DNA of 64,000 nt from Homarus americanus (lineage: Eukaryota > Arthropoda > Malacostraca > Decapoda > Nephropidae), in NCBI RefSeq assembly GCF_018991925.1, contig NW_024744357.1:1597708-1661707 (forward strand). Reading direction: 5' to 3'. The notes under the pieces were generated by a model. That model had not been told where the DNA came from. It was given only the letters and a program-made list of their open reading frames with translations, and did no database searches. How positions within the stretch are numbered: the first letter of the stretch is position 1; each line of letters opens with the position of its first letter. Positions 35,285 through 47,609 of the stretch are shown piece after piece. The position numbers were made by a program, and so were the translations under genes.

Positions 35285-35445
35285 GAATGTTAACCCTGAA
35301 ACCTTTGCCCCACATCACCATTGTAAAGTACATTGGTATTCTAAAGTGGTAAGAAGAACCAATGTAAATAATGTTTGGGCGGCTGGCTGTTGTGTTCTAA
35401 CGTCACAGTAATCACCTCCTTATACGCTAGACTCTCTTGTTATTG

Positions 35446-35446
<1 letters not shown>

Positions 35447-35480
<34 letters not shown>

Positions 35481-35513
35481 TTTATTCGTGTCATATCTCC
35501 CCTGCCTTGTTTT

Positions 35514-35563
<50 letters not shown>

Positions 35564-35593
35564 GATTGTCTTTACTTTCCCAGCTGTTATTAC

Positions 35594-35627
<34 letters not shown>

Positions 35628-35630
35628 TCT
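35447..35630. repeat. (TTA)n, (CT)n and (ATT)n microsatellites
   Basis: Three separate short arrays at 35447-35478, 35517-35560 and 35590-35628. Confidence 0.9.
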
Positions 35631-35649
35631 CGTTAATTTTCGTTATTTT

Positions 35650-36520
35650 TCCAAGGATGAAGGAGAGACTGAAAGGAAAGGAACCGTGTAGAGGAAAAGG
35701 GGTGGAACAGATGCCATAGAAGGATAGGAACCATGGAAGAGGGTAACCAGGAGAGAGAAGGAAGGAAAGAAGGAAGTGGAAAGGGTGGGAAGGAAATGAT
35801 AACCGTATAAAGACCCTAAGATGTGAGAGAAGAATGGGTGAGGGAAGGGAGGGGGTCTTAGGAGGAAAGGGGCCCTGGGACGTGGTGGAAGGGTGGGGTC
35901 TCTATGATGGAAGAGGCCCTGAGAGGAGAGGAAAGGGGGCGTATTGTGAAATGTAGTGTGGCTGAGGTTAACCGAGGGAGAAAGGGAGATGGAGATGGAG
36001 AGGGAGAAAGGGAGATGGAGAGGGAGAAAGAGAGAAAAGAGAAAGAAACAAAGGGAGAGAGAGAGAGAGAATGGAAGGTTCAATAGAATGATGAGAAAAG
36101 AGAGGGAACCTAAAAAGGGAGGGAGACAATAAAGGGAGGGAATCTTAAATGGGAAGGGAGTAGAGACATTGTAAGACAGTGGAAGGGAGAAGGAGAGATG
36201 AAGGAAGTGAGGGAATGAGGTAAAAAAATAAGGAGAATGGGGGAGAGAAGTGTAAGGAAGGGGAGGAGAGAATGAGGGAGGGTAATGGGTTGAAGAATGA
36301 ACGGAAGAAGGAGGGAGAAAGGAAAGAAATGAGTGAGAGAAGACAAGATGAAGAAAACATGAAGAAGGAGGAAGGAGGAGATGAAAAGAAAATGAAGCAG
36401 TGAAAGATAGAAGGAAGAGGAAGGGAAAAAGAGAGGTATAGAGAACTAGAAGGAGAGAAGAAAGGAGATAAGGGATTGGGTGAGGGACATAGAAGGGGAA
36501 GCAGAGTGCCGCTGGTGAGG
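35650..36520. repeat. Nearly all-purine tract of about 870 bp
   Basis: The plus strand is composed overwhelmingly of A and G (GGGAGAAAGGGAGATGGAGA style), with imperfect 12-18 bp internal repeats. The minus strand gives a long Ser/Pro/Leu/Phe-rich open frame that is a by-product of the composition. Confidence 0.8.
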
Positions 36521-36567
36521 GCGTGGCACTGTGAGGCAGCGGGTGGCCACCTTCACCACAGTGCCGC

Positions 36568-36569
<2 letters not shown>

Positions 36570-36614
<45 letters not shown>
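36570..36614. repeat. (GT)n microsatellite
   Basis: About 21 GT dimers. Short GA and CT runs follow at 36699 and 36756. Confidence 0.95.
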
Positions 36615-36616
<2 letters not shown>

Positions 36617-36779
36617 TATCTAGTGTCATCACGAAGAACATCAAAATAAAAACTGTAAATAAATAACATCATTACTAACCTAACCTAACCTTAGAAACAG
36701 AGAGAGAGAGAGAGAGAGAAAATAAAATTTTCTTATACAATACACTACACGATATCTCTCTCTCTCTCTCACCTGATAT

Positions 36780-37660
36780 TAATAAAACTTCAGACACATA
36801 ATAAGAATGATAATACAGGTAAGACTTTAATTACACCTCATTAATAAGTGGTTCATGAGGTTGACTGGACGAGGTGATACCATGGCTCATTAGCATCAGT
36901 TAATAACCTGTTACCGTGACTGACGAATAGGATTAATTTATGTGAATAAGGATGTTAAGGGATCGACCAATCAAGATGGGAGATAAGGTCTACTCTGGCC
37001 AATTGGATGACCAAACAAGCAGTTAAGAGATAATTAGCATTTATAATGGGTACTCACCAGTTAGGGTAGGCATAACAAACACTTAAGAGGCGATTAGCAG
37101 TCAAGAGAGAGGTATAACAAGCATCAATGAGATAATTGCCAATTAGAAGGAGAGTAGCGAGCAATGAGGTCGTTAGCGTTGTTACCACCTATGTTGATGT
37201 CGCTTGAATTAGTATTAACTTAATATTAACAATTAAGAAAAAATATAACACTATATCCATGTAAATTATTGACTTATAGTGTAAATGAGTAATATCATTT
37301 ACTAAGAGAGAGAAGTACATTTGTAAATCTATATTAAAATTTATAATTGAGTTATTTATTCATGAGTGAAGACAAGACTAAATTTGTAAATGTGTAAATA
37401 AATCACAATGAAAGAGAGGTGTAAGGGTGTATATGTGTAAATGGGGTTTTAATAGATAGAGTTACTAGGTTGTAAACGTGTAAATAATCTAGTTTTAGAT
37501 AGTTACATAGTTGTAAATGTGTAAATTATTCTCCAGTAAATAAATTTAAGGATATGTAAAGGAATTTATTTTTAACGGAATAACTATTCACATAAGCACA
37601 TATAACAGTAGTGTAAATAACGGAGATGTGAAGGAACGGTAACTGACCTAACGATTAGAA
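36780..37660. other. No gene recognised
   Basis: AT-rich noncoding sequence with dispersed ATTAGCA- and GTGTAAAT-like words and no open frame of note. Confidence 0.55.
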
Positions 37661-37664
37661 GCCA

Positions 37665-38070
37665 CAATAACGGAAATAACGGTCAACTGTAATGATAACT
37701 GACATAACGATAAAAACAGTAACGGAAATAACGGTCAACTGTAATGATAACTGACATAACGATAAAAACAGTAACGGAAATAACGGTCAACTGCAATGAT
37801 AACTGACATAACGATAAAATCAGTAACGGAAATAACGGTCAACTGCAATGATAACTGACATAACGATAAAAACAGTAACGGAAATAACGGTCAACTGTAA
37901 TGATAACTGACATAACGATAAAACAGTTACGGAAATAACGGTCAACTGCACTGATAACTGACATAACGATGAAAACAGTAACGGAAATAACGGTCAACTG
38001 CAATGATAACTGACATAACGATAAAAACCGTAATGAAAATAATGGTCAAAGGCAATGATAACAGACTTAA
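37665..38070. repeat. 52-bp minisatellite
   Basis: Seven to eight units, each holding AACGGAAATAACGGTCAACTG and then ATGATAACTGACATAACGAT. The last unit is degenerate. Confidence 0.9.
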
Positions 38071-38074
38071 CGGT

Positions 38075-38364
38075 CAGCCGTAACTGTTTCTCCCGGGTTT
38101 GTCAATCATCCACAAACAGCTCGTGAGATCGTTCTTGTCGTAACACAATTCTAATCACCTTGCAAATGATTGGCTATTTACCGGAAGATTGTGAGAATTG
38201 ATGACGTCTGATATAAGAGGCGAAGTTTCTTAAAATACTTGTTTTGTTTATGTTTGTTTCTTTGTTTGTTAACTTTAAGAAAATCATTGTCATTGTTCGT
38301 TTTTTTATTTGTTTGTTACATTATATTTTGGGTTGCTTCTAAGAGGTTGATATTTGTCCTGAAA

Positions 38365-38410
<46 letters not shown>

Positions 38411-39100
38411 ACCGTTTCTTATTACACAACATCTACATATTCATTTACTCACATACATGTAAATGCACGTACATACATGAATACACACACGAGCGTGTCT
38501 GTTTAGCATACGTGTACAAAGCAACCTGGTCATATTTAGCCCTAATACTTTCCACACCTAACATACTTAACAAGCGTCACTCTATAAACAAGGCCATTCA
38601 CCTCTGGTTTAATCACCTTCCAACTGGTCACCTCAAACCAACCAATCACGTGTTGCTTCAGAACTTCCTTAATAAGAACACTAACCAATCATCTATGAAC
38701 TTCATATCTACTTCACGGTTCTTCAGCTGTTATCAAACATCACTTTCTAAACGAGGTCATTGGCAGCTAGATTGAATCACCAGTCTTTCCTCACCTATAA
38801 TTAACCCTCCTATTGGTCACTCCCCCCCCCCACCCCAGTCTACATGTTTACTATACATTACTGTAACAAGGTCATGCACTTGTAGTTATGACCATTAGTC
38901 ACAAGTCACCTAATTGTTAACTATACTCTCACTGACCATTACGATGATGTCTCTCCATGGACGCTGTCCGTAGAGACAGTTCAGGTAATTAGTCACAAAG
39001 GCTCGTGGTGAATATATAAGTGTTTATTTTTTTATTTTTTTATTTTTTTTTTTACGGGGATTAGCCCACCCTGGCACAGGTCACTGACCCATATCAGGAC
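38075..39100. other. No gene; (CT)n at 38367-38408
   Basis: Contains one CT run, an imperfect T-rich stretch near 39020-39055, and an 87-codon frame at 38512-38775 with no recognisable domain or codon signature. Confidence 0.5.
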
Positions 39101-39255
39101 CTGAATTTTAATAATAATAATAATAATAATGATAATAATAATACTAATAACAATTCATAATAAATAAAATTTATAGTAAAAAATACAAAATAAATAATAA
39201 AATAATAAAATAATAATGATAACAACAATAATAATAACAACACTGTAATAATATG

Positions 39256-39650
<395 letters not shown>

Positions 39651-39659
39651 TTAAAATAC

Positions 39660-40435
39660 CATAAAAAAGTAGAAAACAAAAACAACAGTAGTGAGAAACA
39701 ATATACAGTATGTATGTTGTGTTGTCAATAGTAAGAGAAACAATTGAGACCTGCAATTGTGTGTAAATGAGGCAGAAAGTCAGATCAGCAACCTGGGACT
39801 TGGTCACAATTTTCGTGATGCCATATGGCAGCAGGGTCTACCATTGGACAACACATTATGCTTCCAATATCTTCCCAGGCGGTAGTACCTCCCTGTTTGA
39901 TGGCTGCCTACTACCTACTTAAGTTAAAACACAAGAGGACATCCAAAAATGGCATCAAAATGATACTGACTCGAGTAGATATAACCTAACCTAACCTGAC
40001 CTTAACTAGATACTAACCTAACCTAACCTTAAAATTCCACATCGTATTTGAATATTTTTTTTTACCTTAACAAAAATCACTAAATTAAATTACCATCTAA
40101 CACCATGACTTACGAGGAATATTTTACCTTATGTAGTTTTGAGAATGATGGGCCAGATGATCATTAAGGCCCCAGGTGAGTCACAGGTACAGACGGACGC
40201 CTTACACTATTTCAATCTGTTCATCTGTACCGCCGGTCACTCTGAGGCTTATCGCAGTCGGGGTCAGGTAGTGGAGGTGTGTTAGGGTGTGTCAAGGTGT
40301 GTTAGGGTGTGGTTTAAAGTGTGTTCGAATGTGTTAGGGTGTGTTATGGTCTGTCGGGGTGTGTCAGGGTGTGTTAGAATGGATAATACAGTCTCTCTTG
40401 CACCATCCTCGGGTACTGGGTCTCTCCTCGCTCTC
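39660..40435. other. No gene; short TTAGG-like and GTGTTAGG repeats
   Basis: AACCT-type units near 39985-40035 and a GGTGTGTTAGGGTGTGTCA minisatellite at 40275-40378. Confidence 0.5.
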
Positions 40436-40444
40436 ACTATCACC

Positions 40445-42035
40445 GTCACCATCACCCCCTGTCACTACTACCACCATCACCCCCTGTCACTACTACCACC
40501 ATCTCCCCCTGTCACTACTACCACCATCACCCCCTGTCACTACTACCACCATCAATCACTACTGCCATCACCCCCCTCACTACTACCACCATCCTGCACC
40601 CCCTGTCACTACTACCACATCTGTCACTACTACCACCATGTCACCCCTGGGTCACTATCATCCCCCTGTCACTACTACTACCATCTCCTGTCACTACTAC
40701 CACCATCTCCCCTGTCACTACTACCACCATCACCCCCTGTCACTACTACCACCATCCCCTGTCACTACTACCACCATCACCCCCCTGTCACTACTACCAC
40801 ATCAGTCCCCCTGTCACCATCACCCCCTGTCACTACTACCACCATCACCCCTGTCACTACTACCACCATCACTGTCACTACTACCACCATCACCCCCTGT
40901 CACTACTACCACCATCACCCCTGTCACTACTCACCACCATCACCCCCTGTCACTACTACCACCATCACCCCCTGTCACTACTACCACCATCACCCCCCTG
41001 TCACTACTACCACCATCACCCCCTGTCACTACTACCACCATCACCCCCTGTCACTACTACCATCACCCTTCACTACTACCACACACATCACCCCTGTCAC
41101 TACTACCACATCACCCCCTGTCCCTACTACCACCATCATCCCTGTCACTACTCACCAATACCCCTGTCACCACCTGTCACTACTACCATTCCCTGTCACT
41201 ACTACCACCATCACCCCCTGTCACTACTACCACCATCACCCCTGTCCCTACTACCACCATCATCACCCTGTCACTACTACCACCATCACCCCTGTCACTA
41301 CTACCACCATCACCCCCGTCTACTTCACCACCATCCCTGTCACTACTACCACCATCACCCTCCTGTCACTACTACCACCATCACCCCCTGTCACTACTAC
41401 TACCATCACCCCTGTACACCATCTTCACTACTACCACCATCACCCCCATCCTACCACCATCACGTCCCTACTACCACCATCATCCTGTCACTACTACCCC
41501 TGTCCTACTACCACCATCACCCCCTGTCACTACACCACCATCACCCCCTGTCACTACTACTACCATCACCCCTGTCACTACTACCACCATCACCCCCTGT
41601 CCCTACTACCACCATCACCTCCTGTCACTACTACCACCATCACCCCCTGTCACTACTACCACCATCACCCCTGTACTCTACCAATCACCACCCATCACCC
41701 CCTGTCTACTACCACCATACCCCCATCACCCCCTGTCACTACCACCACCATCACCCCCTGTCACTACTACCACCATCACCCCCCCACCACCATCACCCCC
41801 TCACTACCACCACCATCATCACCACCACCACCATCACCCCTGTCACCACTACCACCATCACCCCTGTCACACTACCACCATCACACCACCACCGTGTCTA
41901 CCACCATCCCCTATCGTTACCACCACCACCGCCACCACCATTACTTACTATCACCATCATCACCACTACCACCACCATCACCACTACCATCATCCCCAAC
42001 ATCACCATCACCCTCACCACCACCACCATTAGCCT
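40445..42035. repeat. 25-bp C-rich minisatellite
   Basis: About 60 imperfect units of CATCACCCCCTGTCA followed by CTACTACCAC. Length changes in the C-run give 24/25-bp units. Two overlapping long frames (Pro/Thr/His and Leu/Pro/Ser) result and are not credible genes. Confidence 0.92.
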
Positions 42036-42144
42036 AGGGACAGGTGGTGCGCCGACTACTGGGGTATCATATTGAAAATAGACTGTACACAGGCTGTCTC
42101 CGGGCTATCTTGCACCATCCACGGGGTGTGGTCCTCACCTCTTT

Positions 42145-42285
42145 CTATCACCACCACCACCCTCACTGCCACCACCCTCACCACTATCACCATCATCACC
42201 ACCACCACCCTCACCACAATCCCCACCCTCACCACCACCCTCACCACCACCACCCTCACCACCACCACCCTCACCACCAGCACGA
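42145..42285. repeat. (CACCAC)n-rich repeat
   Basis: CACCACCACCCTCAC units, probably a diverged outlier of the preceding minisatellite after a 110-bp unique gap. Confidence 0.85.
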
Positions 42286-42289
42286 CGAC

Positions 42290-43350
42290 AGACTTACATG
42301 GACAGTCGGGTCATATATTCAAGACCTTGTCCGATTTTTGAGAAAAAAAGAGAGAGAAGGTAAAGTTGGTGTGGCGCCCCAGAACTGACCAGGTTAATTC
42401 AGTCACACTCGTCCCTCCCTCATTGTAATCATTCTAAGACGTTTGGTTTGGGAGAGAAAATTGTATCGAGGGCGTTATATCAAAAGTAAACAATGGAGCA
42501 GATGCGTCTTTAGAATATAAAATCTAAAGAAAATTAATCTAAAAATGAAAGATCCGAGGCCAAGACTTCCAGTACGAAACATCTGAAAGTCAACAGGGTG
42601 GAGCGTAGCGACCTCACGGCCGCGCGGCGCCCGGGTCGAAGGCTGCAAGGTTGTACGTGTTGTGACCGTCGACATCAAGAAAACATTGCATGAACTTAGA
42701 TGCGATCTGCGACCTGAATTGAAATCTAATTGTCAGAGATCACAGGCGTCTCAATGATAAACGGACAAAGCCTGTGTATATTTCTGCAGTGATATCACTT
42801 GTATATTATTTGTGTTACAAGTAATTTCAGACCATCGATGAGATTGCTATATCAACCCAAACCTTCCTCTTATATCAGTAATTCAGCCGTAACCTGGATT
42901 TACCCTTGATAAAGAAGAATTTCCCAGCGAAATCAGCAGATGTCTTTTAACGTTTTGTTTTCTTTTCAAAATAGGTTTATGTTAGGTTTATCCTTTAAAG
43001 GCTGTAACAGGCTAAAGGTAAGGCACATTAAAATCTATAACAATGCAAAGAAACTAAATAACTTTTAAACCATATTAGTATAATGGGAAACAAGTTTATT
43101 GTAATTTACAAGACCACTGAATATTGCTCTATTAACCCAGACTAAAATAGGTGGAAAGGAGCTCACCCACCCCGCTTGTTTACATAATTCATTACGTACC
43201 ATTTCTCGCTAATATAATATAGACAAGAATATAAGATAGTCTCTCCCTATATGGTATGCAACTATCAACTACTGGTCTGTACGTAGAATGTATCGACTCA
43301 ATGCATGACGGGGTATAAACACTTGACTTTGATATCGAAAGTGTATGATG
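42290..43350. other. No gene; short GC-rich patch
   Basis: Unique AT-rich sequence apart from a CpG-rich 60-bp patch at 42597-42655 (includes CACGGCCGCGCGGCGCCCGG). No frame supports an exon. Confidence 0.45.
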
Positions 43351-43353
43351 ATT

Positions 43354-43354
<1 letters not shown>

Positions 43355-43436
<82 letters not shown>
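43355..43436. repeat. (CA)n microsatellite
   Basis: About 41 perfect CA dimers. A GT run follows at 43525-43573. Confidence 0.97.
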
Positions 43437-43437
<1 letters not shown>

Positions 43438-43639
43438 TTTCAGAAAATACCTCTACCACACAACACTTAACAACTAAGCTCGACTTCAATCAACTGTAAC
43501 CTATCTAAGGAACATGGCAGAGGTTATGTGTGTGTGCGTGTGTGTGTGATGTGTGTGTGTGTGTGTGTGTGTATGATGTATTAGTATATAGTGATCATCA
43601 TAATACGGTATTTAAAGATATTAAAGCGAAAAACCAGAG

Positions 43640-43800
43640 CGCAGGAATAAGGACTTCTGTTGACGTTATTAGAGACGCAGAGCAACTCTATTTCTACTAA
43701 CAGCTTCTACAGCAACAGTGGAAAGGAAAAGTTGAAATTCAGAGGAGTACAGCAAGGTGATATACCAGGTCCGCATATATTTTCCTAGTTTGTATGTCAT
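43640..43800 (+). pseudogene. LINE reverse transcriptase fragment (RTE-like)
   Basis: One frame reads KLKFRGVQQGDIPGPHIFS then stop. This matches the RGVQQGD-x-x-(S/G)P-x-x-F box of reverse transcriptases. Little else is readable on either side. Confidence 0.45.
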
Positions 43801-44159
43801 TTCACTGGTATAAAGTAGATGTTATATGTATTTACTAACACAATGTAACATATAGTACTCCAGATAATTGTCTTTTAATTGTTTTCTTGAGATAAATGAA
43901 CAGTAACTTCGAGGTCTACTTTCACGACATTTACAACACTCCAAAGGCTCATCTATTGCTGTTGTTCTTTATTGTTTAATTTGTATCTGTATTGTACTGG
44001 CGAAGAAAACTGTTTCAATTTCGTTTTCAATTTCAGTTACTCATTTTAATCATAATATTGAAAGAGAAAATAAACTCTATGATATTTCTGATCACCTGAA
44101 GTTTATCTCACTGGTCTTATCTCACCTGAAGACTAAACATCATAACTCTGCCTGAGGGG

Positions 44160-44345
44160 TTGGGTTAGATTAAGTTAGGTTAGGTTAGGTTAGGTTAGGT
44201 TAGGTTAGGTTAGGTTAGGTTAGGTTAGGTTAGGTTAGGTTAGGTAGGTTAGGTTTGGTTAGGTTATGTTAGGTTAGGTTTGGTTAGGTTATGTTAGGGT
44301 GGGTTAGGTTAGGTTTGGTTAGGTTAGGTTAGGTTACCTTAAGCA
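44160..44345. repeat. Interstitial telomere-like (TTAGG)n array
   Basis: About 35 TTAGG units with some TTTGG and TTATG variants, preceded by ATCACCTGAAG-type sequence (44090) and followed at 44450 by GGTGAAATAAGCTAGG. Confidence 0.92.
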
Positions 44346-44375
44346 TGGTTATAATAATTTAGGGTAAGTTAAGTT

Positions 44376-44425
44376 CTGCTATGTTATGTTATGTTATGTT
44401 ATGTTATGTTATGTTATGTTATGTT
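44376..44425. repeat. (TTATG)n array
   Basis: About nine TTATG units, a single-base variant of TTAGG, which seem to have spread from the neighbouring array. Confidence 0.9.
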
Positions 44426-44875
44426 GGATGGTTAAAGGTGATTACTCTTACGGTGAAATAAGCTAGGTTTTTTATTGGTTAGGTTAGGTTAACGTGATCC
44501 ATCATTACCCCAACTTTCACTAACACTCATCACACACAAGATAATATTCTGTTCACGACTACAGCAACAAAAAAATATACAAGTTTCTTCATTTTCTAGT
44601 CAATTTTCTTGCAATCTGTTCCATATTCTAGCAGTTGAGTCACTTGCAGCCACTCCTCTCTGGTTGCAACCGGTGAATGGGGTTAAGATGACTAAATGCA
44701 ACACAGCCACCTGGAATGGCCGACTTCTTCTTATTACCATTGTTTCACTCTATAATGTTTGGGTTTTGTTTTGTTTTCCTGAAGATTCAATACTTTTCAA
44801 TAAGACATATTTCTCGTATCATCTATGAGAGGATTGAAGGTTGGAACTGATACTTGGGAGTCCTCGAGTTAATAC

Positions 44876-45245
44876 CTGACCTAACCTGACTTGTCCTGAC
44901 CTAGCCTAACCTAACTTGGCATGACCAAACCTAACCTAACCTGACTTGTCCTGACCTAGCTTAACCTAATCTGACTTGTCCTGACCTAGCCTAACCTAAC
45001 CTGACTTGTCCTGACCTAGCCTAACCTAACCTAACCTAACCTAACTTGGCATGACCAAACCTAACCTAACCTAACTTGGACTGACCTAGCCTAACCTAAC
45101 CTAACTTGGCATGACCTAACCTAATCTAACCTAACTTGGCCAAAATTAACCCAATCTAACCTAGCCTATCCTAAACTAAACTTACCTTATCCTAAATTAA
45201 CGCAACCTAACCTAACTTAACTTAACCAATACTTACCTGACCTAT
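44876..45245. repeat. Degenerate AACCT array with a larger unit
   Basis: AACCT units are interspersed with CTGACTTGTCCTGACCTAGC and AACTTGGCATGACC, forming an irregular unit of about 30 bp that repeats several times. Confidence 0.85.
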
Positions 45246-45249
45246 CCTA

Positions 45250-45336
45250 ACACACACACACACACACACACACTAAACACACCTTCAACACACACAATTA
45301 CCACAACACACACACACACACGCTAAACACACCCTC

Positions 45337-45378
<42 letters not shown>

Positions 45379-45635
45379 AACACATAACACCACCTAACAC
45401 ACACACACCTCTCACACACACCACCCTAACACATAAACACACCCTCAACACACACACACACACACACACACGCTAAACACACCCTCAACACATACAAACA
45501 CCACACCTAACACACGCTAAACACACACAAACACCACACCTAACACACGCTAAACACACTCTCAACACACAACACCACACCTAACACACGCTAAACACCC
45601 TCAACACACACCTAACACACGCTAAACACACCCTC

Positions 45636-45669
<34 letters not shown>

Positions 45670-45681
45670 ACCCTCAACACA

Positions 45682-45712
<31 letters not shown>

Positions 45713-45830
45713 CTCCACACACACACACTAAACACACACACACACACACACTTAAACACACCCTCAACACACACCCTCAACACACACACACACACACACG
45801 CTAAACACACCCTCAACACACACAAACACT
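45250..45830. repeat. CA-rich minisatellite
   Basis: CA runs alternate with the word GCTAAACACACCCTCAACAC about ten times. Confidence 0.88.
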
Positions 45831-46034
45831 TAAAAGTCTGGTCATACAAACAACCGCCACGCACACACACAGTATCAAGGACACATGATTTCACGTACCG
45901 TACGTGATCTTAACTCTTAAAGTTCCTAACCTAACATAAGCTAACCTAACCTAACATACGCTAACCTAACATAAGCTAACCTAACCCAGCCTGTCACATC
46001 TTGTCACATCTCATGAACAAATGTGCTAAAGGTA

Positions 46035-46092
46035 TCTGTCTGTCTGTCTGTCTGTCTGTCGTTCTGTCTGTCTGTCTGTCTGTCTGTCTGTT
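46035..46092. repeat. (TCTG)n microsatellite
   Basis: About 14 TCTG tetramers with one interruption (GTTC). Confidence 0.95.
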
Positions 46093-46454
46093 CTAACCAA
46101 ACGTCTATGTTCAAGGTTAAAGACGTCAAACACAGATACCAACACTCGGTCTAATATTAGCAAGGCCTCAGGACCATCACCCGCCCCCCACCTGGTGACG
46201 TACCACACAGGTATTCGTAGCCTGCAGGTATCTGTTCTTCCTATTGAACGGTAATTTACTTTCCTCCTCACGTGCTGTAGGCGACAACTGTGACGTCGTG
46301 GAGGTCAAGATAGTGAACGCCACTCCCAAGTCATATGACGCCTTGCCCCATCACTCCCCTTTATACGTATACAAATTACCGGGTATTGATGTTTGTGACA
46401 CCTGAAGATACAGGTATAAACATTCTGTGAGTTCATTGGCTAAATGAATCGGCT

Positions 46455-46700
46455 GCCTTGATGTTTATTGGTTGAGGATGGCAGCACTCTTGATGTTTAT
46501 TGGTTGAGGCTGGCAGCACTCTTGATGTTTATTGGTTGAGAACGTCAGCACTCTTGATGTTTATTGGCTGAATACATCAGCAATTTTCACGTCTATTGGC
46601 TAGAAATGTCAGCATTTTAAGGTTCATTGTCAGAAAAAGTCAGCATATATATGAAAACTGGGTGAAGATGTCAGCTCCTTGTTTCTTGTTGGCTGAGAAC
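46455..46700. repeat. About 33-bp degenerate tandem repeat
   Basis: Units of TTGATGTTTATTGGTTGAGG followed by TGGCAGCACTC occur three times in near-perfect form and three or four more times in decayed form on either side. Confidence 0.8.
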
Positions 46701-46874
46701 AATCGACTTCCTGACACTTATTGACTCAGGACATCAGCAATTTGACAAGCGACCTGGATATGCCCTGACAGAGTTGCCAACTGAACACCTTTACGGGATC
46801 TGTAGACCAGTTCATTAAATTCACAGTGAGATCTTAGGAGACAGTTTATATATTCAAAGATGGTACGATGTATG

Positions 46875-46940
46875 TGCGTGTGTGTGTGTGTGTTTATACA
46901 CACACACACACACACACACACACGCGCGCACACACACACA
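46875..46940. repeat. (GT)n-(CA)n hairpin-forming microsatellite
   Basis: A short GT run, TTTATA, then a CA run; the two arms are complementary. Confidence 0.85.
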
Positions 46941-47229
46941 CTAACTCATCAAACTAAACACGCTGCAACCCAACCTAATTGCAAACGAAGGAGGAAAATT
47001 CTTAATATTCTAAATGAACAGGAATGATATCAACCACTTGTAAGACAATAACAATATTTATAACAAAGGCTTTCTCCCTGCTTGCTGCCTTGACCTGCCA
47101 CTCACTGTCAAACTATCACTTTCATGTTAACTGTGCAAAAGTACCTAGTCGAGACACTCAAGGCTTCGTATGATAAATATTTCTCGTAAGTGAGGATGTA
47201 AGAATCTAGATCCCTAACTAAATTAACTT

Positions 47230-47600
47230 AAGATAAATCAGTCAAAATGTCCCTAGCTGATCGTAGTAAAAATGTCCGTAACTGATTAACTTAAGGAAAA
47301 TCGTAGTAAAAATGCTCTTAGCTAATTAACTTAAAGAAAATCGTAGTAAAAATGTCCGTAACTGATTAACTTAAGGAAAATCGTAGTAAAAATGTTCCTA
47401 GCTAATTAACTTAAGGAAAATCGTAAAAAATTCCTAACTGATTAACTTAAGGAAAATCGTAGTAAAAATGCTCTTAGCTAATTAACTTAAAGAAAATCGT
47501 AGTAAAAATGTCCGTAACTGATTAACTTAAGGAAAATCGTAGTAAAAATGTTCCTAGCTAATTAACTTAAGGAAAATAAAAAAAATCCTAAAGGAGTTAA
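47230..47600. repeat. 40-bp minisatellite
   Basis: Eight or nine units holding TAGCTAATTAACTTAAGGAA then AATCGTAGTAAAAATG. Two versions (CTAGCTAATT and GTAACTGATT) alternate, so there is an 80-bp higher order. Confidence 0.88.
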
Positions 47601-47609
47601 TTTAAACAC

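Noticed and set aside
35643..36644. 333-codon minus-strand frame rich in Ser, Pro, Leu and Phe
   Set aside because: Follows from the nearly all-purine plus strand. No domain, no start context and no related frame.
37665..38070. CRISPR-like array
   Set aside because: The 52-bp units are contiguous with no unique spacers, and the context is eukaryotic. The same holds for the 30-, 40- and 22-bp arrays.
40289..42037. Two overlapping open frames of more than 560 codons rich in Pro, Thr, His and Ser
   Set aside because: Both arise from the 25-bp C-rich minisatellite. Unit length varies between 24 and 25, which would disrupt any real frame.
44160..44345. True chromosome end
   Set aside because: The TTAGG array is interstitial, short, mixed with variants and flanked on both sides by ordinary sequence and a dispersed repeat.
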